Shown one piece after another: positions 18,902-28,209 of a stretch of 29,339 nt of DNA. The translations under genes and the position numbers were made by a program. Below the pieces are notes generated by a model. That model was not told the DNA's origin. It did no database searches and saw nothing but the letters and a program-made list of their open reading frames with translations. This DNA is from Saccoglossus kowalevskii (taxonomy: Eukaryota; Hemichordata; Enteropneusta; Harrimaniidae): NCBI RefSeq assembly GCF_000003605.2, contig NW_003130854.1, forward strand, positions 2,871,012-2,900,350, read 5' to 3'. The stretch's first letter is position 1. Each line of letters starts with the position of its first letter.

Positions 18902-19140
18902 GTGAGTCGTAATTTTAAACTATTTACCTTAATAATAATATCGATAATTTTGCAATACAAATTGCAGAATATAAATAGTTATTACAAAATCCTCATTCAC
19001 AAGAATTGTGTATATAATATTTGTCTATATACATGAGCTCGCCAATCTCAAATACTAGAACAAATACAAAGCTTTTAAAAATATGATTTTCTGTCATATA
19101 TCAGTGATTATTTTGTAGATTCATTGGACTAAACCATTCC

Positions 19141-19692
19141 ATCGTTCGAATCGCACAGTTTCGCTAAAGCCGACCGTGTTAAGAAAAGCTGTATTTCACT
19201 GCACCTAAATTGAGTCATTTTATTGGGCGCGCCAAGGAGCTAGCGCCACCAATCAAAATTGCTGTATCTTAAATGTGAAGATCGAGGAGCTCATCACAGA
19301 TTAAAACAATGGTGGCGTGTATGTTTTGCTGATTCACCTGGAGTCAAGAACAGAAGATCTTTATTCGTTGACACGTTTTCAAAATGTCTTATTCCAACTG
19401 TGGAAATTATTTGTGAGCAAGTGAATGAGCAATGAGAGATGTTTAAATATTTGTGTAAACTGTGTTTTAGTAAACTGACAAAACTGTTAACATATCAACT
19501 TGTCCGATTCGGTATTTTCCTAGCGACTGTGTTTGCAACAAACACGTCATTTACCACAGATACAGCACTAAAAGCTTTCTTTTGACGATCAGTAAGTTCG
19601 TTCAGAGAAAAAGCTAGTAACACCGCCATTTTCGTCTCTATTGTAATTTTCTTTCTCTGAGTCAATATCTAAATGCAATAAATATATTATCT
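19141..19692. mobile_element. Insertion of about 550 bp in gene B intron
   Basis: Gene A reads continuously across this point (AAACCATTATCGCGTTTCGTGA at about 10874), while gene B is interrupted between AAACCATTCC and CTCGTTTTCTGAC. The insert is GC-richer, contains GGGCGCGCC, and on the minus strand carries a short open frame (19495-19629) starting MAVLLAFSLNELTDRQKKAF. No terminal repeats were recognised and the family is unknown. Presence/absence between the paralogues is the evidence. Confidence 0.5.
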
Positions 19693-20739
19693 CGTTTTCT
19701 GACTTTTATTCATGCTGTTGGAGTGTAACCAAGTCCACATATTTCTGGAGTCAATGTATTTTGTTTTCATTATTATACATTGTAATGATTGATATTGTTA
19801 GTATGACTACCTGTCCAATCTGACAAATGGTATCATGCAATTGAGGACATCGGAGTGGGAGAGTGTATGTGAGCGTGTGCATAGTGTGGGTGCTTGTCTT
19901 ATTTTTTATGAGTGACAATTAATTGTTCACTCGCATTTGTCTTGTAACCAACTAGAACATGTCATTGGTGGTAACTATAAGCGATTGGCAGACGGTGTAT
20001 TGGAGTACATAATTGTGTAATTGGTCAGTTTTGCAAAGGTGTATTTCAATATGGCTTATTATATTCAATGATATCTAGTTGTTTACTCTTAGTTGTTGAA
20101 ATACATTATACTCTCATATGCTAGACGCTAACTGCACAGTTTTAGGATGGTGTGTTAGCTTCTCTAAATAACTGGTTCTTAACGAAAATTTAAGGGTGCA
20201 TGTGTGAAGCAAATTTTAGTTGTTTACCCTGATCGTCTTTTGTAAACAAGATACATTTTGTGACGAGTGGCAATAATTGTATTGTGTGTCGGAACATTTT
20301 TGTATAATTAGTGCATTTTTAAAAACTTAATTGCAATGTTACTGTATGTCTTACTTTTGACACTTATATCATTGTCACGAGGTCACAGGTTTAGGTCAAA
20401 TATGAACACAAAACAACAGCAATATTCAATTTTACCATCTCATGTACAGGTTAACCAAATTAAAATTACACACATGTAACAAAGGCATAATTTAGATTGA
20501 TGCATGCATTCATTCTTTAAGCATTTATCATTGTGCCAATGTCCATTGTATATAATGGTGTAGCTATTGTTCCACTTATGTGGTTTAAAATCCTATTGTT
20601 ATTGTTGTCTTTACTTCTTCTGCTACGTATTATTTCGTCATCCAGATCTCAGAAACGAAAAATCAGACTCCTATAAACCGTTGTCAATTTTCTATGCTTT
20701 GACTTGATCGTGTACAGTGGCAGATTCCCTTCACTACCT

Positions 20740-21070
20740 TGTCGACCATCTTGAAAACACTTTTATTTAAAATACCGAACTACGCCAACGCCAGAGAGAA
20801 ACAAATATTCGAATCAGTCACATGATTTTGCCACCATCTGGATTTCATGAGTGCTTAACCATTCGACTTGAAATTGTGCATATAGTATCTATGCTCAAAG
20901 CTTCTTATGAGAAGAATAGAAACTAATTGCCCAGGTACATGGTTTTGCCCCTATCTTGGATTGTGCATTTGTGAACACCGCTGAACGTTAATTTCAGGAA
21001 TTGGTGTGCGTATTGCCCCTGATTTGATCTGATCGCTCCACGAATTCTGCAGCCATTTTGGCTTGAAGTG
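20740..21070. repeat. 'CATCTTGGATT' repeat units in gene B intron
   Basis: Cores CACATGATTTTGCCACCATC (about 20820), TACATGGTTTTGCCCCTATC (about 20937) and GCAGCCATTTTGGCTTG (about 21049) recur roughly every 110 bases, with CTTCT-rich spacers. The same family occurs at 4380-4840 in gene A, at a non-homologous intron position. Confidence 0.5.
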
Positions 21071-22810
21071 ATATCAAAGGTTCCAAGCCCTGTCTGAGGT
21101 CCTAGGCATTTTGATGTTTTGTTGTCGCATTATTGATATATAGCTTTTTCAAAAAAAAAAAAAAAATTTAATACCTGAACTGGATTTTAAATTCTTTAAT
21201 TTTTTAACAACACTATGTAGATCGTCGTTCCGTATATACATACATACATACATCTGCCTTCTTGATACAAACATATTCTATAGAGCATTAAAATATATTA
21301 CTTGCTCCAATGTCATCATATTAATCTATGCTCGCGCGTTATGACACATAGTTGAGATAAACGTCTAGTTGTATTCCGGGATTATAAAAGATTTGTTACA
21401 AATAACACTTTTATGTTTGAACGTACACAGAAGACAGTGGCAAAAACAGAACTGGGTCGAACCACCCTCTTCGAGCACTGTGCAAAGCAGTGGCGGGGGT
21501 ACATTTCAGCGCTCGTATGTACAAAGAAAAATTAATAAAAAAATGACATTGACAGGCAATTCGGATTGTACTTAAGTACAACGTTAATGTATGAAATGTA
21601 TATTTCGAGCAATGTAAATACATTGTGATTACATTGGCATTTAAATATTTAACCAAGTGAAAACATAACAAGTTACCAATTGCAAGATTCCAACTAATGG
21701 CCATCAACATTCATCAACATACTTGTGTCTAATGCCGTTTAAATATTAAATTAAAGTAGTGTAAACTATTCTTGACAGATACACAGTTGATGTGTACAAA
21801 TAAGAATATCCGTTTTGTGTGTGAAATTGTTTGATGCTAGCAGGGTGCTCACAATATTGTCTGTGTACCAACTGGTCATGTGACCTCATTACTTGCAAAT
21901 TTTTATAAATGTAATTATAAATAGTAGGCTATTATGTACATGACATGTATTTGACCTCACTAATATTTACTGACCGTGTGACCGAATTAATTATGCACAT
22001 ACTAATTTTCAGATATTTTATAGATGTACATTTGGTGGCAGACTTGGAATAATCGTGGTCATGAATGATAGGCATATCATATAGTTTATATAGATCTGAT
22101 ATTTGGTATACTGCAAACATGCCTTTAATATTAAAATAACGCTTAGCAGAGACAAGATCACTGGAAACGGTTAACATGTCCACAGCAACGTTGTTCAACA
22201 GCCTGTCTGAATTTAAAATTGTTGATAAAACATATTTATCACCGACATACACTGTATGTCATGTAAATTGTTTTACAAAATTGCATAAAATTAATCTAAA
22301 CATCTTTAGAAACCCTAACCACACTAATTTGGTTTAAATTTGGTTTGTAGCATGCAAAGGCGAGTGCACAAACCTTCAAGTAGGTTACATAGTTCGGCCT
22401 TTATCTTCGATTTAAACAGACTCAGAAGTATCCTATTTCACACATTTCTTGTATCATCCGTGATCTGTTGTTATTGCATCATTGGCATATGTACAAACAA
22501 CACTAAACTGAAAGTTGAATTATATTTAACGGTGTAATAAATTCAACGATTTATCATGTTGTGACACTTTAATCAGTATTTGTATATATAAGTGTTTGAC
22601 GTAGTCCCTGTCTTGGAATGCAGAAACATTAGTATACATTATCTGGGTATGACACATTCCATATTTTAGACATAAGTTCGAAACAATCTCTTAATGTTCT
22701 CACATTAACTCTTATCAATGTAAAGTTAGTTTTATTATTTCACAGCATGAGTTTATCCTGTTTGTACCAAGATCCAATTAATAAATTAACTCTATTACAT
22801 TTATTATTAG

Positions 22811-22990
22811 GGATCACATGTGATGTACCGCCATCAGGAACAAATACTGGATCGCCATTTTGTACAAATGGCGTGAACTATGGTAGCCAATGTCAATATA
22901 CATGTGATACTGGACATGAAGCTGTGACACCATTGGTTACATCATGTCAGTCAAATGGCGAATGGAATATATCGAGTATCACATGTAACG
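22811..22990 (+). CDS. Gene B exon: intact sushi/CCP domain, GC splice donor
   Basis: 180 nt, phase 1-1, homologous to gene A CCP3. Acceptor TTATTATTAG is identical. The translation has ITCDVPPSGTN, PFCTNGVNYGSQC, QYTCDTGHEAV, TSCQSNGEWNIS and SITC; all six cysteines are kept. The donor reads AACG|GCATGT where gene A reads GACG|GTATGT. The GT has become GC, which spliceosomes use rarely and usually only in a strong surrounding context, which this is not. This is the best preserved ectodomain unit of gene B. Confidence 0.82.
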
Positions 22991-23775
22991 GCATGTACAA
23001 AGGTTTATGTTTATTAGGGAAATACTAAGAAAGACAATAATTCTTATTCAAAGGTATTCGTTGTCAGTTCATCCATATTGTTGACTTTATTCTTGATAAT
23101 ATATGTGAAGTTGTCTTCTTATACATCGTCCGCCTGCACAGTGTTGTTCCGTTTGGACATTCCTCCCTCTGCAACTCCGTGCGGTAACTCCATTCATAAC
23201 CGCGTATGTCACGTGGTTGCGCGATAGAAAGTTTACCGACCAATAGAAAGCTTTGTTACAATGACTGCCAAAGAGCGCTTTGAGCTTTGCATTTCTGATG
23301 TTTTCGGCTTCATTTCTGCCGATATATGTTGCAGTCTTGCAGTGATATCATGAGCATAAAGGTATAACACCTACTCTTCTACTCAACAGTGGTGACAACC
23401 CTATTACCACTCTCGATGGTCGCAAAGCCGGTAAAGCATAATAACATAATGATTAACCATCTCCAGTGCAACTAATAAACGAACACATCAGACTTGGAAA
23501 CTAAGCTTGAATAGCTTTTGTCTAAATATCTGTGAGTTGCCCGGCGACATTCAATCTATATGGTAAAGCAGTGCGCGTCTTTATTAGCAACGTGAAGCGT
23601 CTTGTCATTTAGCTCCACCCGAGGATAGCTTGGCCAAGCGTGAAATACTTCAAGGTGATAGTGGAGTGCTTCGCTGGAACATTCACCTTAAAAATTAAGA
23701 TGCTTCTTATCCATTGGGATCTTGATTGAGTAGTTCGACCCAAGCCTTTACAATAATATGTATGTTTATTTCCAG
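22991..23775. other. Gene B intron with an insert of about 650 bp
   Basis: The first 110 bases align to the gene A intron after CCP3. From about 23120 to 23760 there is unmatched, GC-richer sequence with an open frame of only 30 codons (23261-23353). No element ends were recognised. Confidence 0.4.
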
Positions 23776-23842
23776 TTGTCACATGTAATATACCACAACA
23801 TGTAACTCACGCTAAACTATAACAGTCAGTGCGAATACATAG
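23776..23842 (+). pseudogene. Gene B: relic CCP exon with no partner in gene A
   Basis: After a good acceptor (TTATTTCCAG), the first bases give VTCNIPQHVTH, matching the start of the CCP exons. A later stretch (CTAAACTATAACAGTCAGTG) resembles the bases encoding VNYGSQCQYTC, but in a shifted frame with a stop and with the middle missing. The remainder of the domain is absent. Gene A has only intron between CCP3 and CCP4 here, so an extra CCP was gained in gene B and lost, or lost from gene A. Confidence 0.6.
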
Positions 23843-23961
23843 GTATAGTATCAAATACGTTAACACCTGCATTCACATTGAACTTAAAGTGTCATCTGAC
23901 GTATGTTATATTGGTTTTTCATGCCAAATATAATCCTGTGATATCAAACAATTACTTGTAG

Positions 23962-24140
23962 TTACCAATTGTGATATTCCGCCACCTGGGTCAAATACTG
24001 AATGGCCATCTTGCTCAGATGGTGTGAATTATGGTAGCCAATGTAATTATACATGTATTAGAGGGTATGAACTGTGACATCGATGATTACAACGTGTGAG
24101 AGTAGAGGTCAATGGAATCTTAAGGACATTCTATGCAAAA
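23962..24140 (+). pseudogene. Gene B: CCP4-like exon broken by a one-base deletion
   Basis: Nearly identical to gene A CCP4 (14163-14342) up to RGYE. Gene A then reads GAAGCTGTGAC, while this copy reads GAACTGTGAC. The missing base puts TGA in frame at once (GAA CTG TGA). The exon is 179 nt instead of 180, with the CCP tail and donor (AAAA|GTAAAT) still recognisable downstream. Including it in a transcript would truncate the protein outside the membrane. Confidence 0.85.
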
Positions 24141-24242
24141 GTAAATAGATGTTATATTGCAAACTTGCGTTAATAAGTTCACCTTTCTCTTCAAAAACAA
24201 TGAATCAACATATGATAAGTATTGTTTGATTGTTACTTGCAG

Positions 24243-24358
24243 TTACCAATTGTGATATTCTGCCACATGGATCAAATACTGAATGGCCATCTTGCTCAGA
24301 TGGTGTGAATTATGGTAGCCAATGTAATTATAAATGTATGATTACAACGTGTGAGAGG
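24243..24358 (+). pseudogene. Gene B: second CCP4-like copy, internally deleted and truncated
   Basis: Starts 281 bases after the previous CCP4-like exon, with the same ACTTGCAG acceptor and the same ITNCDI-type beginning. It lacks the nine codons that encode IRGYEAVTS in gene A CCP4; the deletion is in frame. After ACGTGTGAGAG the homology stops abruptly at a LINE fragment on the opposite strand. The last cysteine, the tryptophan and the donor are gone, so it cannot encode a CCP. Confidence 0.8.
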
Positions 24359-24630
24359 GGCAAAACCATACAAAGATTTATACACTAGTAAAAGTAATTT
24401 GAAATTGATTCTTTGTACAACTGGTAACCAATGAAGTTTAATAAAAATGTCTGTAATGTGGTCATATTTTCGAGCACGAGTGACAAGGCGGGCTGCTGCA
24501 TTTTGTACACGAATAAGAGGTTTTATCTTAGTTACAGGGAGACCAGACAATAATGAATTACAGCTGTCTAAGCGAGAAGATATGAAAGCATGTACCAACT
24601 TTTCAGTATCAGATTGGGATAATGATAATG
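24358..24630 (-). mobile_element. LINE reverse-transcriptase C-terminal fragment (CR1/L2/Jockey-like)
   Basis: The minus-strand translation shows LSQSDTEKLVHAFISSRLDS, CNSLLSGLP, RVQNAAARLVTRARKYDHIT, LHWLPVVQRINFKLLLLVYK and SLYGFAPL. This is the well-known segment after the reverse transcriptase palm in CR1/L2/Jockey-like LINEs. It stops sharply at the damaged CCP exon of gene B. The element's own 3' end is missing on that side, so this is an internal piece left by rearrangement, not a fresh 5'-truncated insertion. The piece itself is open but far too short to be active. Confidence 0.82.
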
Positions 24631-25513
24631 TATGAATATATATTGATAAAGGCAAATGTCATTACAGGCATGACCAAATTGGACAAAACCTGATGCAATC
24701 TGGGAACTGTGTTCTCTACATATCTGAAATATCTTTCAGTGTAAAAGTATAATGGGGACATGTATTTACACATCTAATAAATCAAATAAATAAATCAAGT
24801 TTACACATATAACTAATTTAATATTTATAGACGTGATAATCTGATGAATTATCAAACGTGTGTGCATCTTAAGTCATACTGTTATATTACTTCTTAGATG
24901 TATTCTGTGATAACAAATGGCAAGGTGTTGCATGTACTGAACATAATGTAACTAAATCAGTGATAAACGTGCATAGCTTATTGACAAATTTGCTGACAAC
25001 TTTTCTAACACCATATATTTTAAAGACTAGTTCATGAATTACTATCCACATAAATTATGATCCAATCTGAGTTTAGGTCATTTTTGATATCAGTCGAATA
25101 CATAGTTTTGAAATTACAATAAACACATATCATTAAAATATAGGTGACGCTGGACTATAACTGTGGAAACCAAATATTTCGTATTGTATTTATCCACATA
25201 AATTCAAATAACGAATATGGCCATTACAGAACTTTGAATTTTGTTTATAAAGCTACTAATACGACTAGGCCAGCACATATTTTTGAAAATACTCGCAAAG
25301 GCTATTGCAGTGATACCAAATCAATTTATTAATTATTACATTTATAAATTAGAGCAAGTATAACCAAGCTTGTACAGTTTATAATTTAATTCATTATTTG
25401 TCCCAGTTTTTTATCCTACCCTGGAGTCCACGATTGAAGAATAGACACAAACATACACATTGCCAAGTTAATAATCTGCCTGACAATGACACTCACTTTT
25501 GTTTTGTTTACAG
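24631..25513. other. Gene B region where the stalk exon is expected
   Basis: No stalk exon similar to gene A 14538-14633 could be found. The open frame at 25144-25332 follows an AG, but it is not Ser/Thr/Pro-rich, contains cysteines and lacks a good donor, so it is not called. The last 190 bases align to the gene A intron before the membrane exon. Confidence 0.45.
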
Positions 25514-25592
25514 GCATGTTTGCTGGTATGGCTGTGATGTGTCTGTGTTTGGGACTTGGCGCAGGCCTGGTAGTCGGTTACCTTAAAAATCG
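25514..25592 (+). CDS. Gene B exon: transmembrane helix
   Basis: 79 nt, same phases as the gene A exon. Acceptor TTTTGTTTACAG, donor CG|GTAAGC. It encodes GMFAGMAVMCLCLGLGAGL then VVGYLKNR. Substitutions relative to gene A are conservative (Val/Ile/Phe to Met/Leu/Ala), and length and stop-transfer are unchanged, which argues for constraint during or after the duplication. Confidence 0.82.
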
Positions 25593-25705
25593 GTAAGCTT
25601 TATTTTAACCGTCTCTTGTATTTTAGATAATAATAAATTATAGGTACATATTATAACACTTGCACGTCATTTCCCAACTGTACTGTAATCAATCATTATT
25701 TTCAG

Positions 25706-25832
25706 AAATTACAAGAATACGCACACTCAAGCCGTTGATAAAAATAATGCTGTTGCTGTTGACGAAAATAACTATGCAACCCTCAACTTGCATGATATTA
25801 TGACCAATGTATATGAAACGGCACAGAAATGA
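25706..25832 (+). CDS. Gene B terminal exon: shortened tail with half ITAM-like motif
   Basis: 127 nt including TGA. Acceptor CATTATTTTCAG. The tail parallels gene A (RNYKNTHTQAVDKNN...), with YATL, then nine residues (NLHDIMTNV), then YETA and a stop after AQK. The first motif is a better YxxL than in gene A, but the second ends in Ala instead of Ile. The distal YQND and YENM motifs are absent because the frame stops early. An additional tyrosine (RNYK) lies just inside the membrane. The frame shows no damage. Confidence 0.8.
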
Positions 25833-28209
25833 GAGAGAACATCCAGTGCGTCCTATTCACGCGCTCCGCGATTACCACTATCACCTTCATGGACAGGAAG
25901 CAAAATTAACACATATTATTAGCTGCAAATAGCATTTATCTGCTTTCAGGCAAACTAATTTTAGTTAGGTGATATCGAAGTTTTGCGATGCAAGTATTTT
26001 TTTTCATTTTTTATTTGTGATAGTTTGTGTTCAGCTATTACATTTTAACCCTTGCCTACAAATTGGTATTTTAGTTGAGTTTAGCATATAGTAATAGGTA
26101 ATAAGATATTTTTTTTAAATTTTCTGAAATCTAAACCCTAATTTCCACCTTAAAGTTAGGACAAGAACCAACTGAACAAAATATTTCTTAGAGTGATATC
26201 TTAGCAAAATAATCAGACATGTTGTGTATTTTATATTTATTACATATGTACTGCAGTTTACTTTGATTCGTCCCTGAAATCAAAATCGGTATTTCCACAC
26301 CTCGTATGCAAATGAGGTCTGAGAGTAGTCCCTTTATGAGTAGCGTTTTTTGAAACATATTAGAAATAAACAATATTTAGAAGTACAATATTTTTTCCTT
26401 GGGTTACACGAATATACTTGCCGAATGAAATGAAATTTGAACAACAGTAATGGTACTTTTAGGCAGTCACTTATTTTGACTAAAACTATTTTGTATATCA
26501 CACATGTAATAATGTTTTCGGCATTTTCATGGTCGATATGCAAATGAAATGGTATTTCCATTGGCCATCGAATTATTATTATTTTGTAAACACATTTTTG
26601 TCCGGTTCAATTCGTTAATTTTTGACATATTAGGTGTACATCACATGGAATACTACGATTGAGAGAACTTAAAATATCTTAACAACCAGGAAACGGAGTT
26701 TTATAAACCTTGAAGGGATCACAGAAGATCCACCCGCAGTAAAATCAGCGATTACTATGAGCCACCAAAATGGAGGTTTCTGTTGGTAACGTTTGGGCGT
26801 TACTCAGTTACAAAATAATGATTACTAACGACAAATGAGCAAGGTAACCAAGACTCATTCAATCCACTGCCAGCAAGGAACATCGCAAACGAAGATTTAG
26901 CGTGCAGCTCAGCTGTTGAAGAAAGTCATCCCGTCAGTGGAGTACCGCAGTTGCACGGCATGTTTGCCAATGCAAAATTCTGTGGGGGACTTTTAACTTC
27001 AACATAAACTGTGTATCATAATCGTACAGTTCAAGTTCTGGTTCTGTCGTGGTCCCAACTAAATGTCCACGAGTTATTTATTCGGACAGTGACTCAGATT
27101 AAACATGTACAATGACACGCTATGCTAGGACGTAACACTATCTTAGTACTTATTAATGGCCAATGGGGTTCCCCAACCTAAATTCCATTCCGGTTTATTG
27201 CACATTCTTTATTTAATATGAAATAAACAAATATGGAGAAGCGGTGTATTCTGCTGTACATTCACTCGCCTTGTTCGTGAAAGTATGGCCGCAGGATATA
27301 CAGCTTTACTTGTGAAAATAACTTCCATATGCAACGAAAGCCATGGGGAGGGTGTGGGATTCTGCTATATCATTTTATTTTATTATAGCTGGTTTACATG
27401 TTTTTGCCATCTCCTCATGTCATCACAGTCAATTACTTAATCCTTAGTACTATCATTTGTCAATAGCGTAATAAAAATAATTATCAGGACAATCATAAGC
27501 TATTCAATAAGTGCCCAATATTTGATTTCAGCGTGTGGAATTAGTATTCCATGCTACACTTATTCCAAATTTTGAAAGTATTATACACCCACTTACTGTC
27601 AGTAATAACCCAACGTATTCATATACATAGCTGTGTGGTAATAATTCCATAAATTATGTAGCAGTTCATGTGTGTGATATGATACTACACGGTTAGGTTT
27701 GCTGCTACTGTGAAAACGTTAATAATGTCTTGAAACATGTGGGGTACAAAACAAAGAAAAATAAAACACGTGCAAAACTATTTATATATTTAAAATGTGT
27801 ATCAAATTGTGCACCCCCCCCATGCGTGTGCTGCCAGTTCTCCTACACCAGTTTCTTTATGTAATTTGTATTTATACAAATCCCGTACCAACATAAATAA
27901 CGACAATTCGGATATAATCAAAAGTACAAGATGGTGTGTTATATTTATTTTATTACATTTAAATTATCTAAATTGTTTACATTGAAGACGTCTATAATCA
28001 CGAACCCCTTGAAAAATCTACCTTTGAAAATTTAGTCAATTCGTCAGAATGTCTGTGGGCTAGCCCTTATGTACGGTCAACAAGCTCAGCCAATAGATGC
28101 ACCTGACTGATTGAACTTTTGACCAACCACTCATTCTAATTATGTGAGGGCGCTATTTACTAATGAGAAGAATCTTTTTAAAGAATTGAAAAGAATTCTA
28201 ATATTATAT
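25833..28209. other. Gene B 3' flank
   Basis: No gene recognised. Duplicated blocks shared with the gene A flank lie at 27407-27545 and 27887-27985. They start about 1.57 kb after the stop, compared with 0.38 kb in gene A, so roughly 1.2 kb was inserted here or lost there; 26560-27080 is the GC-richer, unmatched part. A C9 run lies at 27813-27821. Confidence 0.5.
26365..26370 (+). terminator. Candidate polyadenylation signal, gene B
   Basis: AATAAA about 530 bases after the gene B stop codon. It is one of several matches in AT-rich sequence, with others near 27221 and 27472. Assigned only by position. Confidence 0.25.

Larger units (their letters stand above)
18902..22810. other. Gene B intron: collapsed and re-expanded equivalent of the CCP1-CCP2 region
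   Basis: Patches alternate between sequence aligned to gene A and unrelated inserts. Aligned: 18902-19140, 19692-20200, 20490-20670, 21770-22060 and 22735-22810. Unaligned: 19141-19692, 20200-20480 and 20700-21770. No lectin or CCP exon is left here. The A15 run at about 21152-21166 and the CATA repeats at 21235-21252 are low complexity. Confidence 0.55.
18408..25832 (+). pseudogene. Gene B: rearranged tandem paralogue of gene A (signal peptide, lectin remnant, CCPs, transmembrane, tail)
   Basis: Pieces in order: signal peptide 18408-18480; lectin remnant 18812-18901; intact CCP 22811-22990; relic CCP 23776-23842; CCP4-like exon with 1-base deletion 23962-24140; truncated CCP4-like exon from 24243; membrane exon 25514-25592; tail exon 25706-25832. 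The introns align to gene A (for example 20120-20200 with 11100-11215, 21770-21895 with 13070-13185, 25330-25425 with 15170-15280). CTLD exons 1-2, CCP1, CCP2 and the stalk are missing. Full-length translation is impossible through 23962-24140. Joining only the undamaged, phase-compatible exons gives an open chain of 182 residues, so a reduced functional receptor cannot be excluded. Confidence 0.75.

Noticed and set aside
19144-19156. GTTCGAATC, like a tRNA B box
   Set aside because: No A box at the right distance upstream and no cloverleaf could be drawn.
21369-21710. Overlapping frames on both strands
   Set aside because: No recognisable family on either strand; likely chance frames in unmatched intron sequence.
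25144-25332. Possible gene B stalk exon
   Set aside because: Not Ser/Thr/Pro-rich, unlike the gene A stalk, and no good donor in the right phase.
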